A DNA stretch of 55,371 nt from Planctomycetota bacterium. Its GTDB lineage: Bacteria; Planctomycetota; Phycisphaerae; Phycisphaerales; Zrk34. This document shows, piece by piece, positions 33,302 through 41,445 of this stretch (position 1 is its first letter; every line of letters begins with the position of its first letter). The notes under the pieces are model-generated. The model was not told the DNA's origin. It made no database searches and was given only the letters and a program-made list of their open reading frames with translations. Location of the stretch: positions 1 through 55,371 of the forward strand of contig WGMD01000031.1 of the NCBI GenBank assembly GCA_016125255.1, given 5' to 3'. The translations under genes and the position numbers were made by a program.

Positions 33302-35317
33302 ATGATCAGCACGCAACACGTACCCGCCGTCGCGTACCTACGGCGCTCGTCGGACAAGCAGGAGCAGAGTATCCCAGACCAGCGCGTCGAGGTGGTGCGC
33401 TACGCCGAGGAGAACGGCTACCGCATCGTCCGCGAGTACCTCGACGACGCGATCAGCGGCACCAGCGCCGACGAGCGGCCCGGCTTCCAGCAGATGATCG
33501 CCGACGCCGAGGTCGGCCAGTTCAAGGCCGTGATCGTTTGGAACAGCGACCGCTTTTCACGCGGCGATGTGACCGAGACCGAGCACTATCGCTACCTGCT
33601 GCGGAAGGCCCACGTCAAGGTGCTGTCGGTGACGGAGGACTATCTCGATCGCGACGGCATCGACGGTGATGTGCTGCGGACCGTCAAGCAGTTCCAGAAC
33701 CGGCAGTTCTCGATCTCGCTGTCGCAGAACACGCTGCGCGGGCAGATCAGTTCGGTGATGGCCGAGTCCGATCCCGGACGCGCTGCGCCGTACGGCTACG
33801 ACCGCGAGATTCTCGCGCCGGACGGGTCGGTGCTGTTCCGCATCCGATTCTGCCCGGAGCGGGTGCGCGAGGTATATGACAAGGATGGAAAACTCCAGAC
33901 CCGCTACGCCAAGGGGCAGCAGTTGTCGAAGCCCGGCAAGGAGTGCAAGGCGCGGCTTGTACTCGGCGAACCCGAGCGCATCGAGGTGGTCAAGACTATC
34001 TACAAGATGTGCCTCGATGGGATCGGCTTCGCATCGATCGCGGCCGAGTTGAACGCCAAGGGCGTCCCCGCGCCGACGCGCGACATCTGGGGCTTCACCA
34101 CCATCAAGTCGATCCTGGAGAACCCGACGTATCGCGGCGACCTCGTTTGGAACCGACGCACGGAGGCGAAGTTCTACCGCGTGCGGAACGGTCGAGCGCG
34201 GAAACGGGAACGGCAGTTTGGCGAGGCGAAGGTGGTGCGGACGCCGAAGGATGAGTGGGTGGTCGTACCGGACGTGGTGCCGGCGATCATCAGCCGCGAA
34301 AACTGGGATCAGGCGCAGGTGATGGTCGCCAGGCGGGGCCGTGTTCGCGGCGGGGCTGGGCATCGCGATCGGCGATGGTTGTTGACGGGCGTGCTCGAGT
34401 GCGGCGACTGCGGGCACAAGTTCTGGGGTGATCCGAGACGCAAAGGGCACAAACCCGGCCGCGCGGAGGTCATCACCAACTACTACACGTGCTCGGGACG
34501 GCGTTCGCACGGCAAGACGATCTGCGAGGTGCCCTCGACGCTGCGGGCTGAGCACATGGAAGAATGGGTGCTCGGCAAACTCGGCGATCTCGTCGCCACC
34601 GACAGGGGTGGCATCGAGGATGCTGTCGAACGCTTCGCCGGTGCGGTTGATATCGAGCAAACCAGCGATACCGATGCCGAGCGGATCGAACGCGAGATCA
34701 AGCAGATCAACGAGTTGGTCACGGCGCTCACGATGAACATCGAGCCCGCGAACATGGCAATGCTCAATGACCGGCTCACGCAGTTGCGGCTCCGCAAGGA
34801 TGCGCTCGACGACGAGCTGTGCATGGCGAGGCGCGCCCGCCGCGATCACGATCCCGGTGAGGCCCGGCAGTGGGCGCGGTCGCAATTGGCCGGGCTGCGC
34901 GACGCGATGAACGGGACGCGCAACGACCGTACGCGCGAGGTCATCGGCAACTACGTCGATCGCATCGTGGTTTGGCCGTCGAAGAGGCGTGGCGAGATGG
35001 TGTTGAACGAGGCCTCGCGGCCGTTCTGGAAACGCCACGACCGTCCTGTCGGACGGTCGCGGGTGAAGCTAATCGGGGCGACAGGATTTGAACCTGCGAC
35101 CTTCTCGTCCCGAACGAGACGCGCTACCAAGCTGCGCTACGCCCCGAGGCGTTGTTTGTCAGGCGGGCATTGTAGGGGGGATCATGTGGGGTTGCAAATT
35201 TTTTGGAAAGAGAACCCGCCGCCCGTTCGGCAAGCTCACGGCAAGAAGCGGCGTCGCTCAACGGGGGAGGGGGTCAGGCGATCAGGTCGTGGACGACTTC
35301 GCCGGCGACGTCGGTGA
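33302..35317 (+). CDS. large serine integrase reading into tRNA-Pro
   Basis: A 671-residue large serine recombinase. The resolvase domain starts AYLRRSSDKQEQSIPDQR (catalytic Ser in RRSS) and contains VWNSDRFSR. The recombinase domain follows (GIGFASIAAELNAKGVPAP, then SILENPTYRG), then a zinc ribbon (CGDC and a later C-x5-6-C pair) and a coiled coil at about 460-520. ATG 33302 has GGAG upstream; ATG 33290 is an alternative. From about residue 591 the frame translates the antisense of tRNA-Pro (35073-35146) and about 170 bases of host DNA, ending inside the 3' end of the convergent DUF1501 gene. So the present C-terminus of about 80 residues was supplied by the insertion site. Confidence 0.9.
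   Translation: MISTQHVPAVAYLRRSSDKQEQSIPDQRVEVVRYAEENGYRIVREYLDDAISGTSADERPGFQQMIADAEVGQFKAVIVWNSDRFSRGDVTETEHYRYLLRKAHVKVLSVTEDYLDRDGIDGDVLRTVKQFQNRQFSISLSQNTLRGQISSVMAESDPGRAAPYGYDREILAPDGSVLFRIRFCPERVREVYDKDGKLQTRYAKGQQLSKPGKECKARLVLGEPERIEVVKTIYKMCLDGIGFASIAAELNAKGVPAPTRDIWGFTTIKSILENPTYRGDLVWNRRTEAKFYRVRNGRARKRERQFGEAKVVRTPKDEWVVVPDVVPAIISRENWDQAQVMVARRGRVRGGAGHRDRRWLLTGVLECGDCGHKFWGDPRRKGHKPGRAEVITNYYTCSGRRSHGKTICEVPSTLRAEHMEEWVLGKLGDLVATDRGGIEDAVERFAGAVDIEQTSDTDAERIEREIKQINELVTALTMNIEPANMAMLNDRLTQLRLRKDALDDELCMARRARRDHDPGEARQWARSQLAGLRDAMNGTRNDRTREVIGNYVDRIVVWPSKRRGEMVLNEASRPFWKRHDRPVGRSRVKLIGATGFEPATFSSRTRRATKLRYAPRRCLSGGHCRGDHVGLQIFWKENPPPVRQAHGKKRRRSTGEGVRRSGRGRLRRRRR
35073..35146 (-). 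tRNA. tRNA-Pro (anticodon CGG)
   Basis: The minus strand folds as a full cloverleaf. Acceptor CGGGGCG pairs with CGCCCCG, the D arm starts GCGCAGCTTGGTAGCGC, and the anticodon loop TTCGGGA (anticodon CGG) sits on stem TCTCG/CGAGA. The T arm contains TTCAAAT. It overlaps the 3' part of the integrase reading frame and marks the right end of the integrated element; its sequence appears intact after integration. Confidence 0.94.
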
Positions 35318-36647
35318 GCCGGAAGTCGCGGCCGGCATAGTTGTAGGTGAGTTTTTCGTGGTTGAGGCCAAGGAGGTGGAGGATCGTGGCGTGGAAGTCG
35401 TGGGTGTGGACGCCGTCGGTGGCGATGGCGTCGCCCATGTCGTCGCTGGAGCCGTGGACGTAGCCGGCTTTGACGCCGCCGCCGCAGAGCCAGCTTGTGA
35501 AGCAGCGGTTGTGGTGGCTGCGGCCTTTGGGGCCGTCGTGTCGGGGCGTGCGGCCGAATTCGGTGGTGAAGACGAGGAGCGTGTCATCGAGCATGCCGCG
35601 CTGCTTCAGATCGGCGATGAGTGCGGCGATGGGCTGGTCGATGTTCTTGGCAAGCGGCCCGTGCGAGGCCATGTTGGAGTGTGCGTCCCAGTTGTCATGT
35701 GCGGCGACGTCGATGAGCTCGATGAATCGGACGCCGCGCTCGGCGAGGCGGCGGGCGACGAGGGCTTGCCATCCGTAGCCGGTCGTCTGCCCGCGCTGAA
35801 GTCCGTACATGGCGAGCGTCGCATCGGATTCGCCGGCGAGGTCGAACGCTTCGGGGGCTTCGGTCTGCATGCGGAAGGCGGTTTCGTAGCTTCGGATGCG
35901 GGCGGCGAGGGCGTCGGTCGTGGGGTGCCGGCCCATGTGCTGCCGGTTGAACACTTCGCTGAGGCCCAACTCCATCTGTTCGACGTCGGCGACTTTCGTG
36001 CGCGGGTCGAGATTCATGACGGGATTCGGGCCGGGGATGACGCGCGTGCCCTGATGGTACGCGGGGAGGAAGCTGTTGGAGAAGATCTGCGTGCCGGCGT
36101 AGGTCAGATGCGGGGCGATGACCATGAACGAGGGGAGATTCTGATTGAACGTGCCCAGCCCGTAGCTGACCCATGAGCCGATGCATGGTCGGGCGAAGGA
36201 GACGGAGCCGGTGTGGATGCCGAGCGTGGACTGGAAGTGGTCGTTGTGATCGGTGTGCATCGAGCGGATGAGGCACAGGTCATCGACCGACGCGGCGATA
36301 TTCGGGAACAAATCGGTGGCGTCGATGCCCGCCTTGCCCCACTTGCGCGGCTTCCAGAGGGAGCCCAGGTAATTGTCCTTGCCGTCCATGTCGTTGAGCT
36401 TGGGCTTGGGGTCGAACGAATCGACATGCGACACGCCGCCGGGCATGAACAGGAAGATGACGCGCTTGGCTTTGGCGGGAAAATGCGGTGCTTTGGGGGC
36501 CAGCGGATTGACCGGGGCGTAGCGCGACTCGGCGCCGCGGGCTTCGCCGGCCGTGATCGCATCGATGATCCCGGGCATCATCACCGATCCGGCGACCATC
36601 GATCGCAACAGGGCTCGGCGTGTCCAGGGGTGATGGGCGAATTGCAT
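35274..36647 (-). CDS. DUF1501 domain-containing secreted protein
   Basis: A 457-residue protein. The N-terminus TRRALLRSMVAGSVMMPGI resembles a twin-arginine signal. The DUF1501 (sulfatase-like fold) pattern is clear: VIFLFMPGGVSHVDSFDPKP near the start and LLVFTTEFGRTPRHDGPKGR near residue 365, with HD and HH pairs of metal-binding type. It follows the PSD1 gene by 13 bases on the same strand. This pair is one of the most common planctomycete operons, probably for breakdown of sulfated or complex organic matter. Exact substrate unknown. Confidence 0.92.
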   Translation of the reverse strand: MQFAHHPWTRRALLRSMVAGSVMMPGIIDAITAGEARGAESRYAPVNPLAPKAPHFPAKAKRVIFLFMPGGVSHVDSFDPKPKLNDMDGKDNYLGSLWKPRKWGKAGIDATDLFPNIAASVDDLCLIRSMHTDHNDHFQSTLGIHTGSVSFARPCIGSWVSYGLGTFNQNLPSFMVIAPHLTYAGTQIFSNSFLPAYHQGTRVIPGPNPVMNLDPRTKVADVEQMELGLSEVFNRQHMGRHPTTDALAARIRSYETAFRMQTEAPEAFDLAGESDATLAMYGLQRGQTTGYGWQALVARRLAERGVRFIELIDVAAHDNWDAHSNMASHGPLAKNIDQPIAALIADLKQRGMLDDTLLVFTTEFGRTPRHDGPKGRSHHNRCFTSWLCGGGVKAGYVHGSSDDMGDAIATDGVHTHDFHATILHLLGLNHEKLTYNYAGRDFRLTDVAGEVVHDLIA

Positions 36648-36660
36648 GGTCAGCTCTTTC

Positions 36661-38814
36661 CTAGTCGACGAAAATGAACTCGTTGGAGCGAAGAATCACG
36701 CGACACAAACTCTTCCATGCTTCGAGCCGCGCATCATTGTCCGCCATGCCCGACGCCTTGTACTGCTGCGTCACCTTGTCGAGAAACGCGAGCGATTCGC
36801 TCGTTTCCGATTCGCTGGGCGGGCGGGCGTAGGCGGTCTGGAACGCCAGCTCGATGCGCTGCGGGTCTTCCTTGGCGGCTCCGATCAGTCGCTGCGCGAA
36901 GCTGTCCGCCTGTTCGTGCACGAACGGATCGTTGAATCCGTACAGCGCCTGAAGCGCGGTCGTCGATGCGACGCGATCGCCGGTGCATGCATTGGTGTCG
37001 GGGCCGTCGAACGTCGCCATGAACGGATGCGTCTGGCCGCGCTGGGTCATCAGGTAGACCGAGCGCTTGTTCGACGGATACACATCGCGGAACGGGCGAT
37101 GCTGCGTGTACTTCCACTGGGTCGGATCGGGGAACGGATGCGGCGTCGTCATCGGCGTGCGATCGAGATTGCCGCTGACGGCGAGCATCGCATCGCGAAT
37201 CGGCTCCGCTTCGAGACGCCGCACGTTGGCGTGCCAGAGGTACTGATTCGCAGGGTCCGTCTTCGCGTTGTCCGCTCCGTCGTCAGCCGAAAGCTGGTAG
37301 ACCTTGGACGTCATGATCAGCCGGTGCATCTTCTTGATGGACCAGCCGTCATCCATGAACCGCTTGGCCAGATAGTCGAGCAGTTCGGGGTGCGTCGGCG
37401 GCTTGCCGCGCGAGCCGAAGTCGTCGGGCGTGGCGACGATGCCTTCGCCGAAATGATGCTGCCAGATGCGATTGACCATCACGCGCGCCGTCAGAGGGTT
37501 CGACGGCTCGGTGAGCCACTTGGCCAGCTCCAGCCGCCCGCTTCCTTTTTCGTCCGCCGGCAGTTTCTGCCCGCCCAGCGCCGTCAGGAAATGCCGCGGC
37601 ACGAGGGGGCCCTTGTCGCCGGGCTGCCCCTTGATCTGCACATTCGCATCGCCGGTCTTGCCCTCCGCCACGGCGTAGGCGTCATCAATCCGCGGCTTCT
37701 CCTTTTCGACGCGCGTCAGCGCATGCTCCTGCGCCACGTACTGCTTGCCCAGGTCATGCTCCAGATCGCGCAGCTTCTCGACCTTGTCGTCGATCGCTTT
37801 TTTCGCCGCGTCGTCCTTGGTCTTTTTCTGCTCGGCGATCGCGGCGGAAAGATCCCTGCCCGCCTGTTCGCGCCGGTTCTTCAGGTCGGTGAGCTTCTTC
37901 TTCTCCGCTTCGACCTTGACCTTGTGATCGGCGAGAATCGCATCGGCTTCCTTCTGAGGAATCAGCGGAACGAAATCCTGCTGGGCCTGGAGAAGTTCGA
38001 TGCCCGGCATGGGGTAGCGCGTGCTGTCGAAGATGCCGTAGAGGGCGTAGTAGTCTTCGGTGGAGATGGGATCGTATTTGTGATCGTGACAGCGGGCGCA
38101 GTTGATGGTGAGCCCGAGGATGCCTTTGCCGAGGTTGTCGAGCGTGTCCTCGATGGTCAGGTACTGCGGATAGTTTTTGATCTGCGACCCGAACCGGCGC
38201 GAGAGGGCGATGTAGCCGGTGGCGATGACATCCTCGCGGCGCTGAGCTTCGTCTTTGTGCGGCAACAGGTCGCCGGCGATCTGCTCGCGGAGGAACTGGT
38301 CGTAGGGTTTGTCGTGATTGAAGGCGTCGATGACGTAGTTGCGGTACTTGTAAAGCTGCGGGATGGGGAAGTCGGAGTTGTCGCCGGCCGTGTCTGCGTA
38401 GCGGACGATGTCGAGCCAGTGCCGGCCCCATCGCTCGCCGTACGCCGGGGAGGCGAGCAGCCGGTCGATGAGCTTCTCCCACGCATCGGGGCTTTTGTCC
38501 GCGAGGAACGCCGCGACCTCGCCCGGCTCCGGCGGCAGGCCGATCAGATCGAAGTACGCCCGGCGGATCAGCGTCCGCTTGTCCGCGGGCCCGACCGGCT
38601 TGAGCCCGTGCCCGCGCCAACCGGCGGCGACGAAACGGTCGATGGGATGCTCGCTGAAATGCGACGCGTCGGCAGGGGGCTGCACATCCTTGACCGGCTG
38701 CACCGACCAGAGGTCCTTCGCCGCAATCTGCACCGGCGACTCGGCCCATAGGCGGGGCGCGATCGCCAGGGCGATCATCAGCAGCATCGGAATGGCGGCG
38801 TTCGATATTCTCAT
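36661..38814 (-). CDS. PSD1 (DUF1549 and DUF1553) domain protein
   Basis: A 717-residue exported protein. The ATG at 38814 starts a signal peptide (MRISNAAIPMLLMIALAIAP); the 133 codons upstream look non-coding. DUF1549 spans about 35-245 (HPIDRFVAAGWRGHGLKP, RRAYFDLIGLPPEPGEV) and contains a haem-type CARCHDHKYDP motif. A coiled coil lies at about 290-340. DUF1553 spans about 400-650 (GRLELAKWLTEPSNPLTARV, VNRIWQHHFGEG). The cytochrome c-like PSCyt1 domain usually found at the N-terminus is missing here. Co-transcribed with the DUF1501 gene. Confidence 0.92.
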   Translation of the reverse strand: MRISNAAIPMLLMIALAIAPRLWAESPVQIAAKDLWSVQPVKDVQPPADASHFSEHPIDRFVAAGWRGHGLKPVGPADKRTLIRRAYFDLIGLPPEPGEVAAFLADKSPDAWEKLIDRLLASPAYGERWGRHWLDIVRYADTAGDNSDFPIPQLYKYRNYVIDAFNHDKPYDQFLREQIAGDLLPHKDEAQRREDVIATGYIALSRRFGSQIKNYPQYLTIEDTLDNLGKGILGLTINCARCHDHKYDPISTEDYYALYGIFDSTRYPMPGIELLQAQQDFVPLIPQKEADAILADHKVKVEAEKKKLTDLKNRREQAGRDLSAAIAEQKKTKDDAAKKAIDDKVEKLRDLEHDLGKQYVAQEHALTRVEKEKPRIDDAYAVAEGKTGDANVQIKGQPGDKGPLVPRHFLTALGGQKLPADEKGSGRLELAKWLTEPSNPLTARVMVNRIWQHHFGEGIVATPDDFGSRGKPPTHPELLDYLAKRFMDDGWSIKKMHRLIMTSKVYQLSADDGADNAKTDPANQYLWHANVRRLEAEPIRDAMLAVSGNLDRTPMTTPHPFPDPTQWKYTQHRPFRDVYPSNKRSVYLMTQRGQTHPFMATFDGPDTNACTGDRVASTTALQALYGFNDPFVHEQADSFAQRLIGAAKEDPQRIELAFQTAYARPPSESETSESLAFLDKVTQQYKASGMADNDARLEAWKSLCRVILRSNEFIFVD

Positions 38815-39103
38815 CAGGCGTTTTGGTGGCGGGTCCAATCGCGTGTGAGCCGGTCCCGGCGGGACGGTTGGGGCCGACGGCGTCGACGCCCGGAGGCAGG
38901 ATACGTGTACGTCCGAATTTTCGGCTATTATAGTCGTGACATCAAGAGGCATGCCACCCCTTTTTTGAGAAACCGGTTTTCCTGCCATCGGTCCGAGCCC
39001 GCGTATGGCTCGAATAACGGCGATTGTCCGTGCGACGGCGCGAACAATCCGGTATGGTCTAACGTTCAACCTGCACCACCTTATTCCTCGAAAGGACCCC
39101 GCC

Positions 39104-39964
39104 ATGAAGAAGTTTTTGATGATGACGCTGTGTGTGCTGGCGATGTGCGCGATGTCGCGCCCGTCGCTGGCGGAGCAATTCGACACCTCCGGCGCCGACA
39201 AGCTGGGCTTCAAGCTCTGCCTTCAGGCCTGGACCAACAACAAGAAGACGCTCTACGAAACGCTCGAACTGGCGCAGCAGATCGGCGTGCATTACGTGGA
39301 GATGTACCCCGGTCAGCCGCTCGGGGGCGACCTGAAGGGCAAGACCGGCCCGGGCATGAGCGATGAGGAAATCGCCAAGACGCTTGAGAAGGCCAAGTCG
39401 TGCGATGTGACGCTCATCACGTGCGGCGTGATGGGCATTCCTTCCGACGAAGCGGGCGCGCGGGCGACGTTCGACTGGGCCAAGAAGATGGGCCTCAAGT
39501 ACATCAACTCTGAGCCGGACCCCAAGGCCTTTGAGATGATTGACAAGATCGCCGGCGAATACGGCATCATGGTCGGCATCCATGACCACCCCAAACCCAG
39601 TCGCTACTGGAACCCCGAGTACGCCTACTCGCTGACCAAGCCCTGCAAGAACATCGGGCTTTGCGCCGACACCGGGCACTGGAAGCGCAGCGGCATGAAC
39701 CCGGTCGACGTCGTCAACACCTACGGCGACGACATCGTCGACTCGCACTTCAAGGACCTGGTCCCCGGCGGCGGGTCGGCGAATCTGCATGACGTGATCT
39801 GGGGCACCGGCGAATCGAACGCCGCCGGCGTCCTGGCGGCGCTGAAGGCCAAGGGCTTCAAGGGCCCGCTGTCCATCGAATACGAATGGAAGTGGGAAGT
39901 TGAAGACCTGCGCAAGTGCGCCGAGTTCTTCTACGCCGAGTGCAACAAGCTCGCCAAGGAGTGA
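39104..39964 (+). CDS. secreted sugar phosphate isomerase/epimerase-like TIM barrel
   Basis: A 286-residue protein of the xylose isomerase-like TIM-barrel family. It has a signal peptide (MKKFLMMTLCVLAMCAMSRP). Barrel landmarks are LQAWTNNKKTLYETLELAQ, VEMYPG, GIHDHPKPS, CADTGHW (metal-binding Asp, Gly, His), DSHFKD and SIEYEW (metal Glu). The start ATG 39104 has AAAGGA 7 bases upstream. It is divergent from the PSD1 gene; the 289 bases between should hold both promoters, though no clear box is seen. Many planctomycete homologues are annotated as sugar isomerases with unknown substrate. Confidence 0.88.
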   Translation: MKKFLMMTLCVLAMCAMSRPSLAEQFDTSGADKLGFKLCLQAWTNNKKTLYETLELAQQIGVHYVEMYPGQPLGGDLKGKTGPGMSDEEIAKTLEKAKSCDVTLITCGVMGIPSDEAGARATFDWAKKMGLKYINSEPDPKAFEMIDKIAGEYGIMVGIHDHPKPSRYWNPEYAYSLTKPCKNIGLCADTGHWKRSGMNPVDVVNTYGDDIVDSHFKDLVPGGGSANLHDVIWGTGESNAAGVLAALKAKGFKGPLSIEYEWKWEVEDLRKCAEFFYAECNKLAKE

Positions 39965-39994
39965 GCGGCTCGCGGCGTTTGATGTGAGATGAAG

Positions 39995-40032
39995 CCCCGC
40001 CGCCGGCGAACATCGGCGGCGGGGTTGTTTTT
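39995..40032 (+). terminator. Rho-independent terminator
   Basis: 11-bp GC stem CCCCGCCGCCG / CGGCGGCGGGG (39995-40005 and 40014-40024) followed by TTGTTTTT. It lies 30 bases after the sugar isomerase-like gene and is the clearest terminator in the window. Confidence 0.85.
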
Positions 40033-40117
40033 AGCCGCGATACAATGCGCCGGGTGTGCGCTTTTTTACCGTAAATTGATGTGCCGCTCGCGTGTACCAT
40101 CAATATGGAGGCCTCGC

Positions 40118-40789
40118 ATGTCGACCCGCCGCAAATGGATGACCTGTGCATTGCTGCTGACGCTCGTGTGCTCGCTTCGTGCCGACGAGCCGGCGACGAT
40201 CAAGATCGCCGTCAATTCCGGCGAGGTGCCCGAGCTCAATGACTGGATGGTCAAGGCGGCTCAGACGGCCGCGGATTTTTACCCGACGATCGTGCGCGAG
40301 TTGGGCGATGCGGGGTACACGCCGCCTGCGTCGGTCGACTTCATCGTGAAAAAAGACGAGAAGGGCGTCGCCTACACGCGGGGGCACACCATCGTGATGG
40401 CCCCCGCATGGTTCAAGGCCCACCCCGATGACGTGGGCGCGATCGTGCATGAGATGTGTCACGTCGTGCAGTCGTATCATCATCGCAACACGCCCGGCTG
40501 GGTCGTCGAGGGGCTCGCCGACTACGTGCGCTGGTTCAAGTTCGAGCCCGTCGAGAAGCGCCCGCGCGTCGATCCCCGCCGCGCCAAGTACACCGACAGC
40601 TACCGCACGACCGCCGCGTTCTTCGACTGGATCGTCCGTGAGAAGGACCCGACGTTCGCCCGCCGACTCAACGAGGCCTGCCGCGCCGGCCAGTATTCCC
40701 CCGAGCTGTTCACGAAGTTCGCCGGCGCCTCGGTCGATGATCTCTGGCAGGGTTTCATCGCTTCGCTGACCCCGCGTCCATCCAACTGA
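40118..40789 (+). CDS. secreted basic secretory protein family, peptidase-like
   Basis: A 223-residue exported protein with signal peptide MSTRRKWMTCALLLTLVCSLRA. It matches the plant-and-bacterial basic secretory protein family: VNSGEVPELNDWMVKAAQTA near the start, a HEMCHVVQ metal-site motif (HExxH) near residue 112, and PGWVVEGLADYVRW with a candidate third ligand. Family members are proposed metallopeptidases; activity here is inferred. TGGAGG lies 7 bases before the ATG at 40118. It stands alone. Confidence 0.85.
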   Translation: MSTRRKWMTCALLLTLVCSLRADEPATIKIAVNSGEVPELNDWMVKAAQTAADFYPTIVRELGDAGYTPPASVDFIVKKDEKGVAYTRGHTIVMAPAWFKAHPDDVGAIVHEMCHVVQSYHHRNTPGWVVEGLADYVRWFKFEPVEKRPRVDPRRAKYTDSYRTTAAFFDWIVREKDPTFARRLNEACRAGQYSPELFTKFAGASVDDLWQGFIASLTPRPSN

Positions 40790-40956
40790 TTCCGAGGCGC
40801 GATTGAACGCCGTGACAGTTCCGGAACAAGATCACATTTAGGCTAAATGCTAAATAACAAAGGTCGCAAAACGGCTTGACCATTGACGGATTCGCTGCGC
40901 CTTCCGTCCGGCTATCATGTCGCTTCTTGCCGCCGAGTCATCGGCACGGAGCAATT

Positions 40957-41313
40957 ATGCCCAACCTCGTCAAAGTCGTCGGCCTCCTCCTCGCGTCCAA
41001 CGTGTTCATGACCTTCGCCTGGTACGCGCACCTGCGCAATCTCAGCGGCAGGGCGTGGTACATCGCCGTCGTCGCAAGCTGGTCGATCGCCTTCTTCGAG
41101 TACATGTTCCAGGTCCCCGCCAACCGCCTCGGCTACACCACGCTCTCCCTCCCGCAGCTCAAAATCCTCCAGGAAGTCATCACGCTGACCGTCTTTGTGC
41201 CCTTCGTCCTGCTGTACATGAAGCAGCCGATCAAATGGGACTACCTCTGGGCCGCCCTGTGCATGGTCGGCGCCGTCTTCTTCATGTTCCGAAGCGCCGC
41301 AACGCCCGGCTGA
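40957..41313 (+). CDS. DMT family (DUF486) small membrane protein
   Basis: A 118-residue protein with four membrane helices (VVGLLLASNVFMTFAWYAHL; AWYIAVVASWSIAFFEYMF; ITLTVFVPFVLLYM; WAALCMVGAVFFMF). The family motifs FAWYAHL and ASWSIAFFEYMFQVPANRLGY are those of DUF486, a half-size relative of drug/metabolite transporters. ATG 40957 has CACGGAG upstream. Function unknown for the family. An AT-rich stretch upstream (about 40838-40862) may contain the promoter. Confidence 0.9.
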   Translation: MPNLVKVVGLLLASNVFMTFAWYAHLRNLSGRAWYIAVVASWSIAFFEYMFQVPANRLGYTTLSLPQLKILQEVITLTVFVPFVLLYMKQPIKWDYLWAALCMVGAVFFMFRSAATPG

Positions 41314-41317
41314 GGAC

Positions 41318-41436
41318 GGGAATGATCAATGACCAAATCCCAATGACCAATGAAGGAACGGCCTGCGGCCTTTCATTTTGAGATTGGGTCTTTGAACATT
41401 CCCTTGGTCCTTGATGCTTGGTCATTGGTCATTCCC
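41318..41436. repeat. inverted-repeat element of (C)AATGACCAATGA words
   Basis: GGGAATGATCAATGACCAA at the left and TTGGTCATTGGTCATTCCC at the right are reverse complements with one mismatch; inner copies of CAATGACCAATGAA face TTGGTCCTTGATGCTTGG. The roughly 120-base unit between two genes looks like a small non-autonomous palindromic repeat. No coding capacity is seen. Confidence 0.7.
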
Positions 41437-41445
41437 ATTTTTAAC

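Noticed and set aside
36646-38751. Long plus-strand frame opposite the PSD1 gene
   Set aside because: It is a GC-bias shadow of a strongly recognisable minus-strand PSD1 protein.
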